From contig NZ_JAJSAR010000001.1 in assembly GCF_021729085.1 (NCBI RefSeq), positions 62,001 to 126,000 on the forward strand: a DNA stretch of 64,000 nucleotides. Reading direction: 5' to 3'. Position 1 is the stretch's first letter; the number at the start of each line of letters is the position of its first letter. Source of the stretch: Pseudohongiella sp. O18 (GTDB lineage Bacteria; Pseudomonadota; Gammaproteobacteria; Pseudomonadales; Pseudohongiellaceae). This document shows, in pieces, positions 27,155-37,043 of this stretch. Made by a program: the position numbers and the translations under genes. The notes below the pieces were generated by a model. It searched no databases and was not told the origin of the DNA. It worked only from the letters and a program-made list of their open reading frames with translations.

Positions 27155-29389
27155 TCAGGCAGCGTTTCTGGCTGCCGTCTGCTGTATCTGAAAGTACTCT
27201 TCAGGCCTGAACTCATCAACCTCGATGGCATCCATCGCCGCCTGATTGGCCGCTTTTAATGCCTCTCCCTCAGCCTTGCTGATGACCTTTGCTGACACAG
27301 CCTGATCAGCCAGTGCGTACGCTGTGCCGCGCGGCAGGTTCCGTTCTTTTTGAGCCTTGACGATTTTCTTCACGATGGGTTGCACTTCTGTGTACAAGCG
27401 GAAGGCCTTCAGCAGACGCCCCATACCGGGGGCGTCCTCGGCGAATGGCGCGATTCCCTGCGTCACTCTTGCGTATTGCTCGTTCATTAGCTGAATGGAC
27501 GCTGCTGCCTGCTTCATGACCTTGTCTGAAGGCCCACGTGACAGTGGGTTCAGGCGCAGGAACAGGGCGGAAGGTCCGCGCAGCCACCAGCCTACAACGG
27601 GCACGTCAAAATTCGCGTGAATGCCTTCAAATGCCTCCTGAATCTGCGCCAGGGCGAATTCACAGCTGAACTGCACCAATGGGAGGTCTTCAGGCTTGTT
27701 GCCTTCCGCTTTGTAGCGGCGCAGTGCGGCCAGCGCCAGCACCTGCCAGGTCAGTGCATCAGCAAAACGCCCGCCCAGGCTTCCGCGTGCCTTCAGCTTG
27801 CCACCAATCAGGTAAAGTGCAAGATCGGCGAGCAGTGCAAAGCGCGATGAGGCCCATGCCAGCCGTCGATAATAGGTGGCCACCGGACCTGATTCCGGGC
27901 TGCCGGCGCTGAAACCACGCGTCAGGCCCCGCAGTTTGCTGCGACCAAAATTGCTGGTCGTGTGCCACAACCAACCCAGCAGCTTATTGCGGAATGCCGT
28001 TGCGTCGTTGTCTTCAACCGCTTTCACAAGCGGCAGAGCGTAAGGATGACAGCGGGTTGCACCCTGTCCGAAGGTGATCAGCGTCCGCGTCATGATGTTG
28101 GCACCTTCCACCGTAATGCTCACCGGTGCACTCGCATAACCGCCACCCAGGATGTTGTTCGGCCCCTGCATGACACCGGCACCGGAAAACACATCCATAC
28201 CGTCGATCAGGCTGCGCTGCCCGTAGTCAGTGCTGCTGGACTTCAGCAAGGCAGACACCACCGGTGGCTGCTCTCCGGCATCCAGTGCGGAGCACGAGTA
28301 GATACGCGCGCCTTCAAACAGGTAGGCAAATGCGGCGATGCGGGCAACTTTTTCCTGCACGCCTTCCATCAGGCCAATCGGAATATCGAATTGATTCCGG
28401 ATCATCGAGTAGGCGCCTGTTGCCGCAGCGGCAATCTTCATACCTCCAATCGCGCCGGCTGGCAGGGACACGGCACGTCCACCTGCCAACTGCTCCATCA
28501 ACATGCGCCAGCCCTGCCCGGCATACTCTGGACCACCAATGATCTGATCCACGGGTGCCACCACGTCTTCGCCAATGATGGGGCCGTTGTAAAAGCTCAT
28601 GCCGATGGGCAGGTGGTGATTGCCGGTGGTCAGGCCAGGCGTGCCTTTATGAAGCAGCATCACTGTAATACCAGGATACTCGCCTTTGCCGAGGAGGTTC
28701 TCCGGATCGTGCATCTGAAAGGCCAGTGAGATCAGGTTGGCAATCGGCGCGAGCGTAATATAGCGCTTGCGGAAATTCAGCTTAACCTTGATGACCCCGT
28801 CGTCGTCCTTGAAGACCACACCTTCAGCCTTGATGGATGCTGCGTCAGAGCCAGCTGTTGGTTCTGTCAGGCCAAAACATGGCACATACTCACCACTGGC
28901 CAGTTTGGGCAGATAGGCGTCCTTTTGCTCCTCAGTACCATAGTGCTTCAGTAGCTCGGCGGCACCCAGCGAATTTGGAATGACTACGAGCGTACCCACG
29001 GTGGGGTTGTAAGCGTTAATCTTGGCCATGATGGAGGATATGGCCAGTGTCGAAAACTCTTTGCCACCGTACTGCTTGGGAATCAACAAACCCATAAAAC
29101 CCTGCTTTTTCAGGAATTTGATGACTTTATCGGGCACTTTCCGGGTTGTAACAACCTCATAGTTGTCGATCATGCGGCACAACTCTTCGACTGGCCCGTC
29201 GATAAATGCCTGCTCTTCCTCGGAATGCTGGTTATAGGGCTCAGCCAGCATCTTGCTGAAATCGGGATTACCGGAGAAGATCTGGCCATCCACCCAGACG
29301 GTGCCCGCCTCCAGTGCCTGTCGTTCGGTATCGGAGATACGCGGCAGCACATTGTTGTCGCGCATGAACTTCATGATTGCACCAAACAT
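27155..29389 (-). CDS. fadE: acyl-CoA dehydrogenase FadE
   Basis: A 744-residue acyl-CoA dehydrogenase of the long FadE type, catalysing the first, FAD-dependent step of beta-oxidation. The dehydrogenase core has FGLTEPTAGSDA, the conserved FAD/substrate loop, and later FGQGATRCHPYALP. A long C-terminal extension (about 500-744) contains DUF1974-like helices, as in E. coli FadE (814 residues); this one is somewhat shorter. The ATG has a good GAGAGGA ribosome site. It is divergent from the FadJ/thiolase pair, with a decayed gene between. An ACGA-CCGA-TCGT inverted repeat about 64 bases upstream may be its operator. Confidence 0.92.
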   Translation of the reverse strand: MFGAIMKFMRDNNVLPRISDTERQALEAGTVWVDGQIFSGNPDFSKMLAEPYNQHSEEEQAFIDGPVEELCRMIDNYEVVTTRKVPDKVIKFLKKQGFMGLLIPKQYGGKEFSTLAISSIMAKINAYNPTVGTLVVIPNSLGAAELLKHYGTEEQKDAYLPKLASGEYVPCFGLTEPTAGSDAASIKAEGVVFKDDDGVIKVKLNFRKRYITLAPIANLISLAFQMHDPENLLGKGEYPGITVMLLHKGTPGLTTGNHHLPIGMSFYNGPIIGEDVVAPVDQIIGGPEYAGQGWRMLMEQLAGGRAVSLPAGAIGGMKIAAAATGAYSMIRNQFDIPIGLMEGVQEKVARIAAFAYLFEGARIYSCSALDAGEQPPVVSALLKSSSTDYGQRSLIDGMDVFSGAGVMQGPNNILGGGYASAPVSITVEGANIMTRTLITFGQGATRCHPYALPLVKAVEDNDATAFRNKLLGWLWHTTSNFGRSKLRGLTRGFSAGSPESGPVATYYRRLAWASSRFALLADLALYLIGGKLKARGSLGGRFADALTWQVLALAALRRYKAEGNKPEDLPLVQFSCEFALAQIQEAFEGIHANFDVPVVGWWLRGPSALFLRLNPLSRGPSDKVMKQAAASIQLMNEQYARVTQGIAPFAEDAPGMGRLLKAFRLYTEVQPIVKKIVKAQKERNLPRGTAYALADQAVSAKVISKAEGEALKAANQAAMDAIEVDEFRPEEYFQIQQTAARNAA

Positions 29390-29448
29390 AGCTTCCTCTC
29401 ACCTTGTCACAACAAATGAACAAAAACGTGTTATCCACATTGTACGCA

Positions 29449-29468
29449 TTAAACGACCGATCGTCTTT
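29449..29468. promoter_or_regulatory. imperfect palindrome upstream of fadE, possible TetR-type operator
   Basis: The core ACGA-CCGA-TCGT is an inverted repeat inside AT-rich arms, in the divergent gap between fadE and the fatty-acid oxidation genes. The form resembles operators of TetR-family fatty-acid regulators, but no regulator gene is present here to link it to. Confidence 0.3.
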
Positions 29469-29521
29469 ATGAATATATTCACTTTTTTACAACACCATTG
29501 TTTTTCCGTCCAGGAGTAATA

Positions 29522-29984
29522 ATGGTCGCTCTTGCTAAACTGTCAGTCGCTCTGCTGGGCCTGTGCGTCCCACTAGTGCTCACCGCCCGGAATCTGCAGA
29601 CTGCCCCATACCCCGCTCCTGCGAACGAAACCCCTGAATACTGGTTGAACAGCGGCCGGCGGGCTCTGGAACAGGCGCTGGCGTTGCACTTTCCAAGACC
29701 TATAACACCAATCAGCAAACACCGGACTGTGCCGGCACCATGACAGCCATGATGAGCGGCATCAAGACACGTGCTGGTCTTATCGGCGTTAACCAGCATG
29801 TCAATCGGGCCGATTGCGCCTCATCCATGGGCAATGAGGTACCATCACTGATGCTGCAGGCGGCGAGGCATCTGACATCACTGAACCCTCGCTGCCGGAA
29901 ATGGCACGCGCTGGGCTGGTAGAAGCATTTGTCAGTCTTGGCCCGCTCAGGCAGAATGAGGTAAGGAAGTTCTTTTCAGACTGA
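29522..29984 (+). pseudogene. decayed alkaline phosphatase gene
   Basis: Three fragments in three different frames match successive parts of PhoA-type alkaline phosphatase. Fragment 1 (from ATG 29522) has a signal sequence and then ETPEYWLNSGRRALEQAL, the usual mature N-terminus. Fragment 2 (29692-29919) reads SKTYNTNQQTPDCAGTMTA, MMSGIKTRAGLIGVNQHV and NRADCASSMGNEVPSLMLQA, the region carrying the active-site position of the family. The nucleophile serine, normally in DSAGT, is cysteine here. Fragment 3 (29874-29984) has DITEPSLPEMARAGL, from the C-terminal half. The metal-binding segment between fragments 1 and 2 and several hundred residues between 2 and 3 are missing. The remnant ends 11 bases before the FadJ start. 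It cannot make an active enzyme. Confidence 0.8.
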
Positions 29985-29995
29985 GTGAGGTCGCC

Positions 29996-32104
29996 ATGAC
30001 AGAGACGTCTGCCACGTCAGTACCCGAAGCCGTAGACGCCAATGCCAACAAGTTCCGACACTGGCGTCTGTCGCGTGATCGCGACAATATCATCTATGCC
30101 TATCTGGATCGTGAGGGAGAGCGCGTCAATTCGCTTTCCCGCGCCGTGCTTGAGGAGTTTGAGCAGCTTGTCGCGCTGGCTGAGACGTCTTCGCCGCGCG
30201 GCCTGGTGCTGATGTCCGGCAAAACCACTGGCTTTGTGTTCGGCGCCGACGTCAAGGAATTTGAAGGTTTCGACGACGCCAGCGCTGTGACACGCGAAAT
30301 AGAGCGCGTCCACGAGATGTTCAACCGGCTTGAACAACTCAAGTGCATCACCGTCGCCGCAATTGAGGGCTACTGCCTTGGCGGCGGCCTGGAAATGTCG
30401 CTGGCCTGTGACTACCGTATTGCCAAAGATGTGCCGTCGACCAAGCTTGGATTCCCTGAGACACAACTGGGTATTTTCCCTGGCTTCGGCGGCTCGGTGC
30501 GATCAGTGCGGACCATCGGCGGCATCAAGGCCATGGAACTGATGCTGACGGCTCGCCAGATCAGTGCGCGCGCGGCCCGCTCGATTGGCCTTGTGGATCA
30601 GGTGATCGGTCGTCACGAAGAACTGCTCTGGGCGGCCCGTGACGCCGTTCTTAAAGGCAAAAAGCACCGCGGGCCTGGCCTGATGCGCAGCATGAGCAAC
30701 GTCTGGCCGGTAAGATCGATTCTCGCAGGCCAGATACGCAAGCAGACCCAGCGCAAAGCGCGTCCCGAACACTACCCTGCTCCTTTTCGCTTGATCGATA
30801 CCTGGCAGACCTATGGCGGTAACCGCAAGAAGATGATGCGGGAGGAGGCACGGGCTGTCGGTGAATTGATGGTATCGCCGACAGCCAAAAGTCTGCGTCG
30901 CGTCTTCCACTTGATGGAACGCCTGAAATCTCAGGGCAAGAATGTCGATTTTGCCGTTCGTCACGTTCATGTAGTGGGAGCTGGCACCATGGGCGGTGAT
31001 ATCGCCGCATGGTGTGTTCTGCGAGGCCTGACGGTCACTTTGCAGGACCGCGACATGAAGAGCGTCAGCGCAGCCATAAAGCGGGCCGAGAAGCAGTTCC
31101 AGAAAAAACTGAAGGACACTGCAAAGGTCAGGGCAGCGCTGGATCGATTGCGTCCCGATGTCGAGGCCGAATTTGTGGGTCAGGCCGACATTGTCATCGA
31201 AGCCATCTTCGAGAACGCCGAAGCCAAACAGTCACTGTTCAAGGATATTGCGCCAAAAATGAAATCAGGCGCGGTACTGGCTACCAATACATCCGCCATT
31301 CCGCTTGAGACGCTGGCCAGCGTGCTGGACGACCCAAGTCGTCTTATCGGCCTGCATTTCTTCAACCCGGTCGCAAAAATGCCACTGGTAGAAGTTGTAT
31401 CCGGGCCAGAAACCTCTCAGAAAGAAGCACAGAAAGGAGCAGCCTTTTGCCAGCAGATCAGCCGTTTCCCACTGCCCGTCAAAAGCAGCCCCGGCTTTCT
31501 GGTTAACCGTGTGCTTGCGCCCTACATGATGACAGCCCTGCGATTGCATCGCGAAGGTGTGCCAGCCGAGGCGCTGGATGCTGCCGCCGAGGCCTTTGGC
31601 ATGCCGATGGGGCCTGTCGAACTCGCCGACACAGTAGGCCTTGATGTCTGTCTGATGGTTACCGATGTGCTTCAATCCGACCAGGACGACGGTTTGCCTG
31701 AAAGCCCGGAAAAAGCATTTATCCAGAAGCTGGTAGATGACGGCAAACTGGGTAAAAAATCCGGACATGGCCTTTACCGGTGGGAAAAAGACAAACCCCA
31801 GAAAAACAGCAACAATGTGTCCGGGCACAACCTGGCCGAACTCGCCGAGAAGCTGGTCGATGCCTACATCAACGAGTGCCGTGCGGCACTTAATGATGAA
31901 GTAGTCAGTGATGCAGACCTGCTTGATGCAGGCATGATATTCGGCACTGGCTTTGCGCCGTTCAGGGGTGGGCCACTTTATTACCTGGAACACCAGGACG
32001 AGCAATATCGGATTGCATCGCCTTCGAATCAGGAGACATCCGAAAAAACGCCCGACGACAACGCGTCAGAAGAGCCTGAGCAGGAGACCGAAACCCGTGT
32101 ATAA
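29996..32104 (+). CDS. fadJ: 3-hydroxyacyl-CoA dehydrogenase / enoyl-CoA hydratase, FadJ-like
   Basis: A 702-residue multifunctional beta-oxidation alpha subunit. The N-terminal hydratase (about 20-200) has CLGGGLEMSLACDYRIA and FPETQLGIFPGFGG, the two glutamate-bearing loops. The dehydrogenase part begins with VVGAGTMGGDIAAW (about 323-336) and has ATNTSAIPLE and GLHFFNPVAKMPLVEVV, followed by C-terminal helices (GFGMPMGPVELADTVGLDV). The C-terminus ends in an acidic tail (ETSEKTPDDNASEEPEQETETRV). It is co-transcribed with the thiolase, whose GTG start overlaps its end by 8 bases. FadB-type and FadJ-type cannot be separated with certainty; the pairing with a FadI-like thiolase favours FadJ. 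Confidence 0.9.
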   Translation: MTETSATSVPEAVDANANKFRHWRLSRDRDNIIYAYLDREGERVNSLSRAVLEEFEQLVALAETSSPRGLVLMSGKTTGFVFGADVKEFEGFDDASAVTREIERVHEMFNRLEQLKCITVAAIEGYCLGGGLEMSLACDYRIAKDVPSTKLGFPETQLGIFPGFGGSVRSVRTIGGIKAMELMLTARQISARAARSIGLVDQVIGRHEELLWAARDAVLKGKKHRGPGLMRSMSNVWPVRSILAGQIRKQTQRKARPEHYPAPFRLIDTWQTYGGNRKKMMREEARAVGELMVSPTAKSLRRVFHLMERLKSQGKNVDFAVRHVHVVGAGTMGGDIAAWCVLRGLTVTLQDRDMKSVSAAIKRAEKQFQKKLKDTAKVRAALDRLRPDVEAEFVGQADIVIEAIFENAEAKQSLFKDIAPKMKSGAVLATNTSAIPLETLASVLDDPSRLIGLHFFNPVAKMPLVEVVSGPETSQKEAQKGAAFCQQISRFPLPVKSSPGFLVNRVLAPYMMTALRLHREGVPAEALDAAAEAFGMPMGPVELADTVGLDVCLMVTDVLQSDQDDGLPESPEKAFIQKLVDDGKLGKKSGHGLYRWEKDKPQKNSNNVSGHNLAELAEKLVDAYINECRAALNDEVVSDADLLDAGMIFGTGFAPFRGGPLYYLEHQDEQYRIASPSNQETSEKTPDDNASEEPEQETETRV

Positions 32105-33389
32105 CGCTGATGCAAATACGTCCCTTCGCAAAGTAGTCATTGCTGGCGGCGTGCGGCTGCCATTTTGTCGGTCAAACACGGCCTATGCTGAACTCAGCAA
32201 TCTGGACATGCTGGCTGACACACTGCAAAAGCTCAGTGACCGCTTCGAGCTGTCCGGTAAAAAGATTGACGAGGTAGTCGCAGGCGCTGTAACCACACAC
32301 AGCAAAGACTGGAACCTGGCACGTGAGGCAGTGCTGAGCACCGATCTGTCACCGGCCACACCCGGCATTACTCTGCAGATGGCATGCGGCACCTCGCTGC
32401 AGGCGGCCCTGATGTCTGCAGCAAAAATAGCCACCGGCCAGATCGACTGTGCGATCGCCGCAGGAACAGACACCACCAGTGATGCGCCGATCGTGTTTCA
32501 GCGACGCTTTGCACACCGCTTGATCAAAATGGGTCAGGCCCGGACCTTCAAGCAGCGGCTTGCAGCCTTCAAGGGTTTTGGACTTTCTGAACTTGCACCA
32601 CGCCCGCCTGCCAATGGAGAGCCGCGAACCGGTCTTTCCATGGGTCAGCATTGTGAGTTGATGGCGCAAGAGTGGGGAGTGACACGCGAAGAGCAGGATC
32701 AACTGGCACTGGAAAGCCATCAGAAAGCCGCCGCAGCCTACGATGCCGGATTCTTTGATGATCTGGTGAGTCAGTATGAAGGCGTTGCTCGCGACAATAA
32801 TTTGCGGGCTGACTCATCGCTGGAAAAACTGGCATCGCTGAAGCCGGCATTCGATCGCAAACACGGCACATTGACTGCTGGCAACAGCACACCACTGACC
32901 GACGGTGCTGCAGCAGTACTTCTATGCAGTGAAGAATGGGCTAAAGCCAACAATTTGCCCATACAGGCATACTTGACGGCCGGCCGCAGCAGTGCTGTCG
33001 ACTTTGTGCATGGCGAAGGCCTGCTGATGGCACCTGCGGTCGCCGTCAGTGAATTGCTGCAGCAGGCAGGGCTGTCATTGCAGGACTTCGACTGTTATGA
33101 GATTCATGAGGCTTTTGCCGCTCAAGCCCTGTGCACACTCAAGGCTTGGGAAGATGACGACTTTTGCCGCTCCCGACTCAATCGGGACAAGGCCATGGGC
33201 GCTATCGATCGGGAAAAGATGAATATCAAAGGCGGTTCTTTGGCGTTTGGTCACCCCTTTGCCGCAACGGGTGCCCGCATTCTCGGCTCACTGGCCGCCA
33301 TCCTCGAGGAGAAGGGCAGCGGCCGTGGCCTGATATCAATATGCACCGCTGGCGGCATGGGAGTTGCCGCCATCGTCGAGCGCCCGTAA
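32097..33389 (+). CDS. fadI: acetyl-CoA acyltransferase (thiolase), FadI-like
   Basis: A 430-residue thiolase from a GTG start within the FadJ-like stop region (GTGTATAA). An earlier ATG at 31953 lies inside the upstream gene. The acyl-accepting cysteine is in MACGTSLQAAL (about residue 90). The distal catalytic residues are in GGSLAFGHPFAATGARI (histidine) and ISICTAGGMGVAA (second cysteine). It completes the beta-oxidation cycle by cleaving 3-oxoacyl-CoA with CoA. Its stop codon abuts the stop of the convergent maeB gene with no spacer. Confidence 0.9.
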   Translation: MYNADANTSLRKVVIAGGVRLPFCRSNTAYAELSNLDMLADTLQKLSDRFELSGKKIDEVVAGAVTTHSKDWNLAREAVLSTDLSPATPGITLQMACGTSLQAALMSAAKIATGQIDCAIAAGTDTTSDAPIVFQRRFAHRLIKMGQARTFKQRLAAFKGFGLSELAPRPPANGEPRTGLSMGQHCELMAQEWGVTREEQDQLALESHQKAAAAYDAGFFDDLVSQYEGVARDNNLRADSSLEKLASLKPAFDRKHGTLTAGNSTPLTDGAAAVLLCSEEWAKANNLPIQAYLTAGRSSAVDFVHGEGLLMAPAVAVSELLQQAGLSLQDFDCYEIHEAFAAQALCTLKAWEDDDFCRSRLNRDKAMGAIDREKMNIKGGSLAFGHPFAATGARILGSLAAILEEKGSGRGLISICTAGGMGVAAIVERP

Positions 33390-35687
33390 TCAGGCGCCCG
33401 AATGGCTGCTTTGATCGCGCTGGTAGATATCTGCCGATGCCAGCGCAGTCAAATTCAGGATGCCCCTGCCTGACACTGACGGAATCAGGATGTGCACTGG
33501 CTTCTCCAGCCCGTTAAGGAAAGGTCCGATCAGGCGGGCGTTTGTCAGCGAACGCAATAACCCCAGGGCAATACTGGCCGCGTCCATATTAGGCATGACC
33601 AGAATGTTTGCACGCCCCTTGATATTGGCGCCGTCAAACACAGTCGCGCGCATCTCAGGATTCAATGCGGTCAACGAGTGCATTTCCCCGTCTATCTGAA
33701 CCTCTGGCAGTTCCATGCGCAGACGATGCGCAGCGCGCTTCATCTTGATCGCCGAACTATCTTCATAAGTTCCGAAGTTTGAATGTGACAGGAGTGCTAC
33801 TACCGGTTCGATGTCGAATGACTGCTGCACAAAACGGACAGCATCCTTGGCAATCTCGACAACATCCTCTTCGGTCGGATCCACATTAACAAAGGGATCG
33901 GTCAAGAAAAGGGGGCCATCATCCATCAGCAATACACATATGGAAGAGAGGCGGCCTCCCGCCTTGGTAGATCGAATGATGGGCCGAATATCGTGCAGGT
34001 GCGTATCAAACCGCCCTACTTTGCCACACACCATGCCATCTGCCTCACCAAGTGCCACCATCAGGGCTGCAAGCACGGTGGTGTTGCTGTGAACAGCTGT
34101 TTTGGCTGCCTCGACCGAGACGCCTGAACGGCCGACATGCTGATGATAAAACTGCCAGTAGCGTTCGTGGACGTCAGCTTCCTCAGAGTTGAATACCTGG
34201 AAGTCCTTGCCCGGCTCCAATCGCAGACCAATCTTTTTTATCTTGTCATTAATGACCGGAGGCCGGCCGATCAGAATGGGTTTGGCGACCCCCTCGTCCA
34301 CCACTGCCTGCATGGCAAGCAGTACATCGTCGTTTTCACCCTCGGCATAAACGATTCTGGCCGGGTGTCGGCGCGCCAGGTCTATATTGGGCTGCATGAA
34401 CAGACGACTGCTGTTTACGTATGCACTGAGCTTGTTGCGATAGGCGTCCAGATCTTCAATTGGTCGGGTAGCGACACCACTTTTCATGGCCGCCTTCACG
34501 ACAGCCAGTGGCACCTCTTCGATCAGGCGCGGATCGAATGGCTTGGGAATCAGGTACTCGCGTCCGAACTTGAGATCCTCGTCAATATACGCTTTGGCAA
34601 CTGTCTCGGATACTTCCCGCAACGCAAGGTCAGCGATCGCCCGCACACAGGCTCGCTTCATTTCATCATTGATATGCGTGGCGCCACAGTCGAGTGCGCC
34701 GCGGAAGATGAACGGAAAGCACAGAACGTTATTCACCTGGTTCGGATAATCTGAGCGACCGGTGGCAAGAATGGCGTCAGGGCGGGCTTTACGCGCTTCC
34801 TCAGGCATAATTTCCGGAATCGGATTGGACATGGCCAGAATAAGAGGGTCACGTGCCATACTTTTGACCATCTCCGCATCCATGACACCTGGACCCGACA
34901 GGCCCAGAAACAGATCTGCATCTTTGATTGCATCACTTAAAGTACGATCTTCGGTATCAACAGCGAACTTTTCCTTCCAGGGGTTCATGCCTTCCTGGCG
35001 ACCTTTATAGATCACCCCATTGCGGTCCAGCATCCGTACGTTATCTTTGCGCACGCCCATGCTCAGCAGCAACTCGACACAGGCAATACTTGCAGCGCCC
35101 GCACCTGAAGCAACCAGCTTAATGTCTTCGAACTTCTTGTTGACGATTCTAAGTCCGTTATAGACCGCCGCGGCCGCCACGATTGCCGTGCCGTGCTGAT
35201 CATCATGGAATACCGGAATCTTCATGATGTCGCGCAGCTTGCGCTCGACCAGGAAACATTCTGGTGCTTTGATGTCCTCGAGGTTTATACCACCGAATGT
35301 CGGCTCCAGTGATGCGATGATCTCAACCAGCTTGTCGACGTCTGTCTCATTGATCTCGATATCAAAAACATCGAGGTCAGCAAATTTTTTGAACAATACC
35401 GCCTTGCCTTCCATGACTGGCTTGGCGGCCAGCGGCCCGATGTTACCAAGTCCCAGCACGGCGGTACCATTTGAAATAACCGCAACCAGATTGCCACGCG
35501 AGGTTAGACGCGCAGCTTCGGTGGGGTCTTCCACGATAGCTTCACACGCAAACGCAACACCGGGTGAGTAGGCGCGGGATAGATCCCGATTGTTCGCCAG
35601 TGGCTTGGTGGGACGAATGGCCAGTTTGCCGGGGACAGGTTCGGCGTGGTAGCGCAGTGCGCTGTCCTTGAAAGAGTCGTCTGACAT
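33390..35687 (-). CDS. maeB: NADP-dependent malic enzyme with phosphotransacetylase-like domain
   Basis: A 765-residue two-domain protein, the usual MaeB size. The malic enzyme half (about 1-430) has [42 protein letters not shown] for metal/substrate, and the NADP-binding [14 protein letters not shown]. The C-terminal half (about 440-765) resembles phosphate acetyltransferase ([32 protein letters not shown]). That domain is generally considered regulatory, sensing acetyl-CoA. It decarboxylates malate to pyruvate with NADPH. Its position next to beta-oxidation genes suits growth on fatty acids or acetate. Confidence 0.94.
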   Translation of the reverse strand: MSDDSFKDSALRYHAEPVPGKLAIRPTKPLANNRDLSRAYSPGVAFACEAIVEDPTEAARLTSRGNLVAVISNGTAVLGLGNIGPLAAKPVMEGKAVLFKKFADLDVFDIEINETDVDKLVEIIASLEPTFGGINLEDIKAPECFLVERKLRDIMKIPVFHDDQHGTAIVAAAAVYNGLRIVNKKFEDIKLVASGAGAASIACVELLLSMGVRKDNVRMLDRNGVIYKGRQEGMNPWKEKFAVDTEDRTLSDAIKDADLFLGLSGPGVMDAEMVKSMARDPLILAMSNPIPEIMPEEARKARPDAILATGRSDYPNQVNNVLCFPFIFRGALDCGATHINDEMKRACVRAIADLALREVSETVAKAYIDEDLKFGREYLIPKPFDPRLIEEVPLAVVKAAMKSGVATRPIEDLDAYRNKLSAYVNSSRLFMQPNIDLARRHPARIVYAEGENDDVLLAMQAVVDEGVAKPILIGRPPVINDKIKKIGLRLEPGKDFQVFNSEEADVHERYWQFYHQHVGRSGVSVEAAKTAVHSNTTVLAALMVALGEADGMVCGKVGRFDTHLHDIRPIIRSTKAGGRLSSICVLLMDDGPLFLTDPFVNVDPTEEDVVEIAKDAVRFVQQSFDIEPVVALLSHSNFGTYEDSSAIKMKRAAHRLRMELPEVQIDGEMHSLTALNPEMRATVFDGANIKGRANILVMPNMDAASIALGLLRSLTNARLIGPFLNGLEKPVHILIPSVSGRGILNLTALASADIYQRDQSSHSGA

Positions 35688-35864
35688 GAATTCCTTCCTG
35701 ATCCTTCACAGTAAAAAAGTTAACGACACTGTCGCTGCAATGCCCGCGATCCAGCTGACTCTATGACGTCCAACACACTGAACGATCGCTCGGACATTAT
35801 AGCTGGCTATGAGCGTCAATGCAGCTTTCAGAATTTACGGGCAAGAACTCAGTATAGCGCAAAT

Positions 35865-35893
35865 AAAAAAGGAGCCACCGGGGCTCCTTTTTT
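35865..35893. terminator. bidirectional rho-independent terminator
   Basis: GGAGCC and GGCTCC pair across an ACCGG loop, flanked by AAAAAA on the left and TTTTTT on the right. On the minus strand it ends transcription of the alpha/beta hydrolase gene, whose stop is 20 bases away. Confidence 0.9.
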
Positions 35894-35912
35894 ACAGTTT
35901 TTTAAAAAACTC

Positions 35913-36947
35913 TTACCAATCAGTTGCTTCCGTATCAGGGTCTGAGCTCAGGAAAGCAATCAGATCTTCATGATACTGCTCGGGATACTCAAAGTGCGGG
36001 TTGTGGCCGATGCCCGGATACTGATGAATATCAGCGTTCTGCAGCGTATTGGCAATATGCTGTGACTGCTCGGCAAAGTTCGGAGTCAGACGGTCATCCT
36101 GACCACCCAGCACCAATGCTTTGGTATCGATGTGCTGCCAGTCATAAACAACAGGATCGAAGTACAGAATACCCTGCTGCCATGCACGAATGCGGGCCAG
36201 CTTTGGCCATGAGTCAATCAGGGTCTGACCGTACTGCATCCGGACGAATTCCAGATATTCTGGTTGTATTTCAGTATTGTAGTACCGCATATGGTTGGCG
36301 AGAATGGATTGATAGCTGGTGCCAGTTCTCACACCCTCTGCCGCCTCATGGATATCGCGCCATGGGCGACCCTGGCGCTGATCGCTCATGCCAATCTGGT
36401 TGACCAGCACCATGTGTGTGGTGGTATCCGGATAGGTCATGGTGAAGCGCGCGGCCAGCATGCCACCCATGGAATGGCCCACGATGGCGGTCTGTTCAAT
36501 TCCCAGATGATCCAGCAGTTTCTTGGCGTCCGCGGCGAACATGCTCAGATTGTAGGGGATATCCAGTTTTGATGATTTACCATAACCGACACGATCCGGC
36601 ACGACCACCCGGAAGCCTGCCTCGGAGAGGGCGTCAATAGTCGGCGCAAACCCAATGCCACCAAAGTTCATACCATGGAACAGCATCACATTCTGACCGT
36701 TAGGCGTGCCAGTTGGTGCGACGTCCATGTATGCCATCACACCTTCCTGGCTGAAATGCTCGATGTCCATGAATTCGACTGGATGGGGGTATTCAATCTC
36801 CTCCATCATCTCCGACACGGGGCCCCAGTCGGCTGGCGGCTCATCCGGTGGTGTATAACCTTCCTGCGCAAACACAGGTTGGAAGGCCAGCCCGGCCGAC
36901 ATCGCTGCCGCGACGCTCAGACGGGTTATCAGTTTACGGAAGGGCAT
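35913..36947 (-). CDS. exported alpha/beta hydrolase
   Basis: A 344-residue protein with a Sec signal peptide (residues 1-27, ending VFAQ). The alpha/beta-hydrolase fold has an oxyanion segment FHGMNFGG, the nucleophile elbow GHSMGG (serine near residue 159), the acid in LVLGGQDDRLTPNFAE, and the histidine in GIGHNPHFEYPEQ. So the catalytic triad is complete. It is probably periplasmic and acts on an ester, lactone or haloalkane-like substrate; the family does not tell which. It stands alone, between a strong terminator and the antiporter gene. Confidence 0.85.
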   Translation of the reverse strand: MPFRKLITRLSVAAAMSAGLAFQPVFAQEGYTPPDEPPADWGPVSEMMEEIEYPHPVEFMDIEHFSQEGVMAYMDVAPTGTPNGQNVMLFHGMNFGGIGFAPTIDALSEAGFRVVVPDRVGYGKSSKLDIPYNLSMFAADAKKLLDHLGIEQTAIVGHSMGGMLAARFTMTYPDTTTHMVLVNQIGMSDQRQGRPWRDIHEAAEGVRTGTSYQSILANHMRYYNTEIQPEYLEFVRMQYGQTLIDSWPKLARIRAWQQGILYFDPVVYDWQHIDTKALVLGGQDDRLTPNFAEQSQHIANTLQNADIHQYPGIGHNPHFEYPEQYHEDLIAFLSSDPDTEATDW

Positions 36948-37043
36948 GTAAGTCTCCTGTTTTACTCAATTCTTATAGTTGGTAGTCGTATGTATCAGGG
37001 TAGCTCAGTGTACCTGAAACGGGATCAATTGACAGGTGGCCGC

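Noticed and set aside
27962-28729. Long plus-strand open frame (255 codons)
   Set aside because: Antisense within fadE, whose motifs are clear; no family features.
29390-29995. Mobile element insertion explaining the alkaline phosphatase remnant
   Set aside because: No terminal inverted repeats, target duplication or transposase fragments are visible; simple deletions and frameshifts suffice.
31265-32005. Minus-strand open frame (246 codons)
   Set aside because: Antisense to the FadJ-like gene, with codon bias of a shadow frame.
36965-37022. Weak TCAGGGTA / TACCTGA repeat upstream of the hydrolase gene
   Set aside because: One base insertion breaks the symmetry and there is no supporting context; likely chance.
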